From positions 1 to 6,697 of the forward strand of contig WFPR01000024.1 of the NCBI GenBank assembly GCA_015487455.1: 6,697 bases of DNA. Reading direction: 5' to 3'. Positions 1 to 5,900 of the stretch are shown in pieces. The notes beneath the pieces are model-generated. The model was given only the letters and a program-made list of their open reading frames with translations. It was not told where the DNA came from and searched no databases. Source of the DNA: Candidatus Bipolaricaulota bacterium (GTDB taxonomy: Bacteria > Bipolaricaulota > Bipolaricaulia > RBG-16-55-9). How positions within the stretch are numbered: position 1 is the first letter of the stretch; every line of letters begins with the position of its first letter. The position numbers and the translations under genes were made by a program.

Positions 1-1233
1 GATCCCGACCCCCGGCCCGCCCGTCAGCGAGGCGGAGAGGTGCGCCGGGTTCGTGTCGGGGTTGAGGGTGAAGGCCGCCACCCCGTGAACCTCGACCAGC
101 TCCAGCAGCCCGTTGAACCTCAGCGTGATCGTCAGCGGCGCGGAGCTCATCTCCACGACCAGCGCGTCGAACACGAACGGCCCTCCGATCGTCGAGAACG
201 TCAGCGAGACGCTCACCCGGGAGAAGACCATCGGGTTGGAGACGGTCAGCCCGCTGGTGAACGAGCAGGCGAGCGTCCCCGTACAGAAGGCCGCGAACTC
301 CGCCGTCACGAACGGGGCCAGCGGGATGTTCTCGATCTGCACGATCTCGAAGTCGAAGAAGATCGGCGGCTTGGGCGACGGCGTCTGCGCTCCGGCCACG
401 CAGTGCGGGTTGACGCTGAAGGGGAAGGCGTGCTGTTTGATCGTGAGGCTGGGCGTCTGGGCGCAGAGGCTCGTCTGGAAGAGCAGGGTGATCCCACTCG
501 GGGTCTGGCCCGTCAGCGTGATGACGTCCCCGAACCCGAACGACTGCGACTGCGTCGTGTAGATCCCCCCGGCGGGCTTGAAGGCGCAGTCGGGCAGGCC
601 GTCCCCGTCCAGATCGTGAACGGTGCAATCGGGGAAGTTGACGTCCTCCAGGAGGACGAGGTTGCTGAGCGTCACCCCGCCGAGCGAGAGCCGCACCTCC
701 ACGCGCTTGCCCACGAAGAACGTGTCGCAGAGCCCCGAGCCGGGGGCGTTCTCGTAGCAGACGAGCAGCAGCTGCCCGTCGGGCGCCAGGAACAGCCCGA
801 AGGGCTGAGCAAAAACGAAGAGATCCGTGACTTCCAGGGCGCCCAGGGTGGCCGCCAACGTCAGGATGGCGTCCTCAAAGCCCGTCACCCCCGCGTGGCT
901 GTGCACCCCGACCAAAAAGCCGCTCACCAGCACGTTGACGTTGAGGTCCGTCGTGAAGTCGATCTTGAAGACGGTCGACTCGCAGGGCTGGTCCCCCAAC
1001 ACGGTGGGGGGCGATTGCTGGATCAGGACGCTCTGGCACGGGATCGGCGCGAACGAGATCCTCACGCCGAAGCTGCCCGTCACGTCCGCCCAGGCGGGGC
1101 TCCCCCCCAGCAGCCAGCCCGCGCTCAGCAAGAGGACCAGCCCCCACAGCGCCCTCACGGCGGGCTTGGGCCTCGAGGTGACGGCGGCCCGTCTCGGTCC
1201 CACTCGCCCCAGGCGTTCACTCACCCACGACAT
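1..1233 (-). CDS. Secreted cysteine-rich beta-protein, unrecognised family, 3' end cut by window edge
   Basis: I do not recognise the family. The frame is open for 411 codons from an ATG at 1233-1231 to the left edge. Residues 1-26 are a long basic n-region, 27-46 are hydrophobic (LWGLVLLLSAGWLL), and the sequence then reaches an A-W-A/D cleavage site after residue 49, so it is a Sec signal peptide. The mature part is beta-rich with ten cysteines at 66, 84, 159, 169, 203, 216, 257, 278, 317 and 323. Eight of these match the cysteines of the neighbour at 1367-2788 in order and near-equal spacing, so the two are tandem paralogues. Shared stretches include YTTQSQSFGFG (225-235), HAFPFS-type (268-273) and QTPSPKPPIFF (283-293). 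A Ca2+-loop-like insertion, DLDGDGLPD (207-215), is absent from the paralogue. The start is supported by a purine-rich site 8 nt upstream; a GTG at codon 26 is an alternative giving a shorter signal peptide. Judging by the paralogue, about 70 C-terminal residues lie outside. Export and paralogy are seen; function is unknown. Confidence 0.9.
   Translation of the reverse strand, partial: MSWVSERLGRVGPRRAAVTSRPKPAVRALWGLVLLLSAGWLLGGSPAWADVTGSFGVRISFAPIPCQSVLIQQSPPTVLGDQPCESTVFKIDFTTDLNVNVLVSGFLVGVHSHAGVTGFEDAILTLAATLGALEVTDLFVFAQPFGLFLAPDGQLLLVCYENAPGSGLCDTFFVGKRVEVRLSLGGVTLSNLVLLEDVNFPDCTVHDLDGDGLPDCAFKPAGGIYTTQSQSFGFGDVITLTGQTPSGITLLFQTSLCAQTPSLTIKQHAFPFSVNPHCVAGAQTPSPKPPIFFDFEIVQIENIPLAPFVTAEFAAFCTGTLACSFTSGLTVSNPMVFSRVSVSLTFSTIGGPFVFDALVVEMSSAPLTITLRFNGLLELVEVHGVAAFTLNPDTNPAHLSASLTGGPGVGI
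529..563 (-). repeat. 35-bp block identical in both paralogues (copy 1)
   Basis: This block is base-for-base identical to 2111-2145 and encodes the shared YTTQSQSFGFG region. The two genes are otherwise clearly diverged, so this core is either under strong constraint or was kept alike by gene conversion. Confidence 0.85.
586..627 (-). other. Ca2+-loop-like insertion between two extra cysteines
   Basis: Residues 203-216 of the protein at 1-1233 contain the aspartate loop DLDGDGLPD bracketed by C203 and C216. The D-x-D-x-D-G spacing is that of calcium loops in thrombospondin type 3, dockerin and EF-hand-like repeats. The paralogue at 1367-2788 has only PDPGELKPPGA here and lacks both cysteines, so this reads as one inserted or lost module. 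Calcium binding is inferred from the motif alone. Confidence 0.6.
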
Positions 1234-1241
1234 CGCGAAGA

Positions 1242-1250
1242 CCCCCTTTT
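1242..1250 (-). promoter_or_regulatory. Ribosome binding site of the gene at 1-1233
   Basis: The minus strand reads AAAAGGGGG, ending 8 nt before the ATG at 1233. This purine-rich spacing favours that ATG over the in-frame GTGs at codons 4, 11 and 26. Confidence 0.55.
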
Positions 1251-1301
1251 CGCCCGCCAGTGTAGGGACATCGGTGAAGAAAGGAAGTGACCGGGGTTAC
1301 C

Positions 1302-1356
1302 GTCGAAGTCGAAGTCGAAGGCAAGTCGGGTCCGACTCGCGTCGATTTGTCGATTT
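1302..1356. repeat. Short GTCGA-centred direct repeats in the 133-bp gap
   Basis: The gap 1234-1366 between the two paralogues holds three tandem copies of GTCGAA (1302-1319) and two tandem copies of GTCGATTT (1341-1356). Between them is a 6-bp inverted repeat, AGTCGG/CCGACT (1324-1329 and 1332-1337), with only 2 nt between the arms. On the coding strand these give TCGAC five times, about 70-125 nt upstream of the ATG at 1233. One further GTCGAA (2840-2845) lies 52 nt upstream of the other paralogue's start. They could be operator-like sites or chance low-complexity sequence. No U-tract terminator or convincing -35/-10 pair is visible; TACACT at 1264-1259 is the best lone -10-like hexamer. 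Confidence 0.4.
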
Positions 1357-1366
1357 AGGGTGCACG

Positions 1367-2788
1367 CTAGAACGCGAACCGACCGGAGAGGCCGAGCTCC
1401 ACCAAGCCCGTCGCGCCGGACAGCGTCAAGAACGCCCCGAGCCGGACCTCCGGGCGCAGCCGGACAGCCCCCTGCAGCCGGAGGCTGTCCAGCGCGAACG
1501 AGCCGGCGCTCCCGGCGAAGCTCGCCGTGACCGACGCCGTGGTGCTGGCCCTCGGGACGAGCAGCGTCAGCGAGAGGGTCTGCAGCCCCGTCGCGCGGGT
1601 CCAGAGCAGCACGCCGCTCAGGAACGCCGGGCGGGCCTCGGGGTTGACCACCACCCCGCCCACGACGTTCACGGTGGAGACCAGGAACGCCTCGTCGACG
1701 GCGAGCACGATCGTCAAGGGGACGGCTTGGAGCTGCAGCGAGATCCCGCTGAACGAGAAGGGACCGCTGATCGTCTCGAAGCGTAGGGCCGCCTGGACGG
1801 CGGAGAAGACCGAGACCGCCTCCAGCCGAAAGCGGCTCGTGAACTCGCAGCGCAGCACGCCCTCGCAGACGACCTCGACGTCCTGACCGACCCCCTGCAC
1901 GAGCGGGATGCCCTCGACGAGGATCCGCTCGTAGGAGAAGAACAGGGGCGGCTTCTCGGACGGTGTCTGAGGGGCGACGAAGCAGTCGGGGTCCAAGCTG
2001 AAGGGGAAGACGTGCCTCTTCGTCCGCATCGAGCTCCTCCGGGCGCAGAGGCCCGCCTCGAGCCCGAGGACGATTCCGCTCGGCGTCTCACCCTGGACTT
2101 GCAATACGCTCCCGAACCCGAACGACTGCGACTGCGTCGTGTAGACGGCCCCTGGGGGCTTGAGCTCGCCGGGGTCGGGAAACGCGAGGTCCTCGACGAG
2201 CGTGAGGGCGCTCAGCGTCACCCCTCCCACCACCGCCTCGGCCGTCAGGCGCTGGGCGCGGAAGAGGGTGGCGCAGCGACCCGAGCCGGGCGTCCCCTCG
2301 TAGCACGCCGGGGCGAACGTCCCAAAGACGAGCGGGACGAGCCCGAACGCCTGCGCGAAGATCGACTCGTTGAGCAGCTCCAGGCTTCCCAGCGTCGTCT
2401 CAAACCTCAGAACGACGTCCTCGAGGCCCGTGGCCCCCAGGTGGCCGTGGAGCCCCACCCCCAGGCCGCTGGTCAAGTAGTCGAAGCTCAAAGCCGTCTC
2501 GAGGTCGACGGTCACCACCGTCGCCTCGCAGGCGCTCAAGTTCCCGTCGCCGCCCAGCAGCAGGGGTGCGAGTTGACAGGGGATCGCCAAGAAGCCCGCG
2601 TCCAGCTCGACATCGCCCGTAAGGTCCGCCCGCGCGATCTGCGCCCCAAGCGCCCCACCCCCGATGGCGATCAGCGCCCCCAGCGCGAGGACGGTCCACG
2701 GGCGCCGCTTCAGCCGCAGGACGGGGTCAGGGGTCGGGCCTCGACGAGGACGACGGATGATGGATATGGGTATGGGTATGGGAGCCAC
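1367..2788 (-). CDS. Secreted cysteine-rich beta-protein, unrecognised family (complete, 473 aa)
   Basis: I do not recognise the family. An unusually long n-region (1-30, Pro-rich then Arg-rich) precedes a hydrophobic stretch (31-49) and an A-R-A/D cleavage site after residue 54, so it is exported by Sec. The mature part alternates hydrophobic and polar residues, suggesting mostly beta-strands. Eight cysteines (71, 87, 162, 172, 248, 269, 308, 314) pair naturally as neighbours into four disulfides. A Pro-containing stretch QTPSEKPPLFF (274-284) seems to separate an N-terminal six-cysteine part from a C-terminal two-cysteine part. A loose motif LRFET-x2-G occurs in both halves (127-134 and 335-342), hinting at an old internal duplication. 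The protein ends LSGRFAF, an alternating pattern with terminal Phe that recalls outer-membrane beta-barrel ends. The start is GTG, and a TGA lies ten codons upstream in frame, so no longer start exists. It is the tandem paralogue of the gene at 1-1233 and lies 188 nt after the DUF11 gene's stop. Its role is unknown. Confidence 0.9.
   Translation of the reverse strand: MAPIPIPISIIRRPRRGPTPDPVLRLKRRPWTVLALGALIAIGGGALGAQIARADLTGDVELDAGFLAIPCQLAPLLLGGDGNLSACEATVVTVDLETALSFDYLTSGLGVGLHGHLGATGLEDVVLRFETTLGSLELLNESIFAQAFGLVPLVFGTFAPACYEGTPGSGRCATLFRAQRLTAEAVVGGVTLSALTLVEDLAFPDPGELKPPGAVYTTQSQSFGFGSVLQVQGETPSGIVLGLEAGLCARRSSMRTKRHVFPFSLDPDCFVAPQTPSEKPPLFFSYERILVEGIPLVQGVGQDVEVVCEGVLRCEFTSRFRLEAVSVFSAVQAALRFETISGPFSFSGISLQLQAVPLTIVLAVDEAFLVSTVNVVGGVVVNPEARPAFLSGVLLWTRATGLQTLSLTLLVPRASTTASVTASFAGSAGSFALDSLRLQGAVRLRPEVRLGAFLTLSGATGLVELGLSGRFAF
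2111..2145 (-). repeat. 35-bp block identical in both paralogues (copy 2)
   Basis: This is the second copy of the block at 529-563 and encodes YTTQSQSFGFG (residues 216-226) plus one extra base on each side of whole codons. It marks the best conserved core of the paralogue family. Confidence 0.85.
2765..2782 (-). repeat. Hexanucleotide tandem repeat at the start of a coding region
   Basis: The coding strand has CCCATA three times in a row, with a degenerate fourth unit next to it, encoding Pro-Ile dipeptides at residues 3-8 right after the GTG. Because the unit is six bases, gain or loss of copies would keep the frame and only change n-region length. Confidence 0.7.
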
Positions 2789-2796
2789 CCCCCTTC
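2789..2796 (-). promoter_or_regulatory. Purine-rich ribosome binding site abutting the GTG start
   Basis: The minus strand reads GAAGGGGG directly before the GTG at 2788, with no spacer if the full run is used. Initiation would have to use the upstream part of the run. There is no other ATG, GTG or TTG in frame before the hydrophobic segment, so the start remains the best available. Confidence 0.4.
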
Positions 2797-2823
2797 GAGC
2801 TCGGGCCTCTGGGAGTCAGGGGT

Positions 2824-2829
2824 AGAATA
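2824..2829 (-). promoter_or_regulatory. Possible -10 box upstream of the 473-aa gene
   Basis: TATTCT on the minus strand matches four of six bases of TATAAT and sits 35 nt before the GTG at 2788, in a small AT-richer patch of a GC-rich gap. No good -35 hexamer is visible at the usual spacing, so this is weak. Confidence 0.2.
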
Positions 2830-2846
2830 GCCCCGAACGGTCGAAA

Positions 2847-2935
2847 GGGGAGCGGCCTTCGGTCCCCGTCGGCGGGCCACCAACGGCGGCTGAGGGGGAC
2901 GCGTGTCCCCGCGTCGGGGCGGGCGCGTTACGCGC
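2847..2935 (-). terminator. Cluster of GC-rich inverted repeats downstream of the DUF11 gene
   Basis: Three inverted repeats lie between the stop at 2977 and the next gene. GCGCGT/ACGCGC with a 1-nt centre is at 2923-2935. GGGGAC/GTCCCC with a 4-nt loop is at 2895-2910. A 5-bp GGGGA/TCCCC stem with an 11-nt loop is at 2847-2867. They could slow or end transcription, but none is followed by a T-run on the minus strand, so an intrinsic terminator of the classical kind is not supported. The 13-bp near-palindrome could also be an operator. Confidence 0.25.
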
Positions 2936-2945
2936 TCATTGGTCC

Positions 2946-2966
2946 GTCCCTCAAGGGTCCCTCAAG
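2946..2966 (-). repeat. Two tandem copies of a 10-bp unit after the stop codon
   Basis: GTCCCTCAAG occurs at 2946-2955 and 2957-2966 with one base between, starting 10 nt past the TAA of the DUF11 gene. No function is evident. Confidence 0.5.
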
Positions 2967-2976
2967 CTTGCCGCCC

Positions 2977-5900
2977 TTACGGCTCGTCCCCGTCGTGATC
3001 GTCGTCGTGGTCGTGATCGTCGTCGTGATCGTGGTCGTCGTCATCGTCATCGTCGTCATCGTGATCGTCGTGGTCGTCGTCATCGTCGTGATCGTCGTCT
3101 TGGCCGCAGAGCCCGCTTATCTCGATCTCCTCCGACCAGAGCACGCCGGTGCCGGGGTGGCCCGGCCGCTGGTACGCCTTGAAGATGTAGTGGCCCGGCT
3201 GGGTCACGGCGTACTCGATCGTGTACGAGTCCCCGCTCGCCAGCGGGGGGATCACCCCGGAGGCGAGCAGCACCCCGTTCTTCGGGTTGCCCGAGGGGGC
3301 GTACCACAGCTCCCAGGTCGTCGGCCCGGCCATGTCGCCGTCGCCGCCGTTCTGCACCGTGGCCCAGACGATCGTGTCGAAGCCGTCGCAGCGCCGCCCC
3401 TCGCCGATGAACTCAAGGGAGCTCCTGTCCCAGCTCGTCGCGCTCTGCACCTGGGTCGTCTCCGTGTCGGAGTTGTTCGCGATGTCGGGGTCGGTGGCCG
3501 TGGTGAAGACGCTCGCCGTGTTCGAGAGCACCGAGCCGGTGAAGCTCGCGTCCACCTGCACCGTGATCGTGACGGTGGCCGCGCTCCCCGCCGTCAGCGC
3601 CCCCAGGGCGCAGGTCACCGTCCCGCCGGCCTCGGAACAGCTCCCCTGGGAGGCCGTCGCGCTCACGAACGTCACGCCGTCGCTGGGCAGCGTGTCCACG
3701 ACCTGGACGGCCGGGGCGTGGGACGGCCCTGCGTTCTGCACCACGATCGTGTACGTCAGCAGGCCCCCCGTCAGGACGGGGTCGGGGTCGTCGCTCTTGG
3801 TCAGCGCGAGGTCGGCCACCCGGCTCACGGTCGTGACGGCCTGGCCCGTGTTGTTGCTCGGGATCGGGTCGGTCGTGCCGGACGTGACCGTCGCCGTGTT
3901 CACGAGGGTGCTGCTGGCGTAGCCCGGGTCGACGATCGCCTGCACGGTGATCACCGCCTGCCCGCCCGCCGGGATCGTCCCCAGCGTGCAGACGATCGTG
4001 GCCGTCCCGCTGCAGCTCCCCTGCGAGGGGGTCACCGCGACGAGGGTCACCCCCGCGGGCAGGGTGTCCGTCACCGTGACGTCGTCGGCGTCGGAGGGGC
4101 CGTTGTTGTCCACGGTGATCGTCCAGGTGAGGGCCTGTCCGGCGGCCACCGGGTCGGGCGTGTCGAACTTGCCGATCGCCAAGTCCGAGCGCTTGAGGAC
4201 GGTGATGAGGATCGTGTCGCTGTTGTCGGGGTTCGGGTCGGGGGTGTCGCCCGTGACCACGGCCGTGTTCACGATCTCGTTGCCCGGGTAGCCCGAGTCG
4301 ACGTTCACGGTAATGGCGATCGAGGCGCTCGCGCCCGCGGGCAGCGTCCCGAGCGAGCAGGTCACGACCCCGCCACTCTCCGAGCAGCTGCCCTGGGACG
4401 CCGTCGCGTTCACGAACGTCGTCTGCGCGGGGAGCGGGTCCTCCACGACGACGTTCTGCGCGTCCGACGGCCCGTAGTTCGTGACGCTCAGGATGAAGAT
4501 GAGCGGCATCCCGGCCACGGCCGGGTTCGGGTTGCTCTGTTTGGTGATGGCGAGGTCGGCTTGGGTGACCACGGCCGTCGTCTCCGTGGTTGAGTTGTTC
4601 GAGCCGTCGGGATCGGGCGTGTCGCTCGTGACGGTCGCGGTGTTCGTGAGCGCGTGGCCGTGGGGCAAGCTCGGGTCGGTGAGGACGTTCACCGTGATCG
4701 TGGCCGTGGCCCCCGCCGGGAGCGCCCCCAGGGCGCACGACAGCGTCGAGCCCGAGAGCGAGCAGCTCCCCTGGCTCGGACTCGCGCCGGCGAGCGCGAC
4801 CCCGTTCGGCAGCTCGTCCTCCACCTCGACGTTAAGGGCGTCCGACGGTCCTGCGTTCTGCACCGTGAGGGTGTACGTCAAGGGGGCTCCGGCCACGACG
4901 GGATCGGGGCTGTCCTGCTTGACGATTGAAAGATCGGCCCGGGCGATCACTTGGGTGGACGCCACCGCCGTGTTGTCGTCGGGGTTCAAGTCCACGTTGT
5001 CGCTGGTGACGACCGCGGTGTTGGTCAGCGTCCCCAGCGCGCCGGGGTTGACCTGCACCGTGATCGTGACCGTGGCGCTGGCCCCCGAGGCGAGGCCCCC
5101 AAGGGCGCACGTGACGGTGCCCCCTGAGACGGTGCAGCTCCCCTGGGAGGCCGTCGCGCCGATGACCGTGACGTCATCCGGCAGCTCGTCGCTCACGGTG
5201 ACGTTGGAGGCGTCCGACGGCCCCGCGTTCTGCACCGTAAGGGTGTAGACGAGCGTCTCCCCCGCGATCACGGGGTCAGGATCATCCCACTTAACGATCG
5301 AGAGGTCCAGCCCCTGGTCGACGGGCGTCTGGGTCGTCGCCGTGTTGTTGGTGGCGTCGGGATCGGGGGTGTCGCCCTTGACCGTCGCGGTGTTGACCAG
5401 CGTGCCCAGGAACGACCCGTCGACCTGCACGGTCAGCGTGACGGTCGCCGTGGCCCCGACGCCCAGCGTCCCCAGCGCGCACGTCACCGCCAAGCCCGAC
5501 GCCGAACAGCTCCCCTGGGAGGCGGTCGCGCTGAGCAGCGTCACAGCAGCCGGCAGCTCGTCCTTCACCTCGACGTCGGCGGCCACAGACGGGCCGAGGT
5601 TGCGCACCGTGAGCGTGTAGACGAGCGTCTCCCCCGCCAGTACGAGGGAGGGGTTGGCGCCCTTCTCGATCTCGAGGTCGGCTTGGGCGATCACGGCCGT
5701 CGTCTCCGTGGCCGCGTTGTTCGAGTCATCGGGATCGGGCGTGCTGGAGGCGACCCCAGCTGTGTTCGTGAGCGGCCCCGAGGCGTCCGGCGCGACCTGC
5801 ACGGTCAGCGTGACGGTCGCCGTGGCCCCGACGCCCAGCGTCCCCAGCGCGCACGTCACCGCCAAGCCCGACGCCGAACAGCTCCCCTGGCTCGGGGAGG

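Noticed and set aside
40..1290. Long plus-strand open frame of about 416 codons
   Set aside because: It is antisense to the signal-peptide-bearing gene at 1-1233, its product is Arg/Glu/Gln-rich with no domain, and GC-rich codon bias alone keeps the frame open.
2701..2788. Twin-arginine (Tat) export signal in the Arg-rich n-region
   Set aside because: Arg pairs are present, but the S-R-R-x-F-L-K pattern is absent and the many cysteines fit Sec export with folding outside.
827..2830. Other plus-strand frames (827-1786 and 2012-2830)
   Set aside because: They cross gene boundaries of the minus-strand paralogues and have low-complexity, Arg-rich products without recognisable signal or domain.
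2895..2910. Classical intrinsic terminator after the DUF11 gene
   Set aside because: The stem is good, but no T-run follows it on the transcribed minus strand.
2980..3099. Regular short repeats as a CRISPR array or non-coding satellite
   Set aside because: The period is three bases with no spacers, and the tract is in frame with the protein up to its stop codon.
2968..4593. Plus-strand open frame of 541 codons starting with a Val/Ile run like a membrane helix
   Set aside because: The Val/Ile run is simply the complement of the Asp/His codon tract, and the rest is antisense to the DUF11 repeats.
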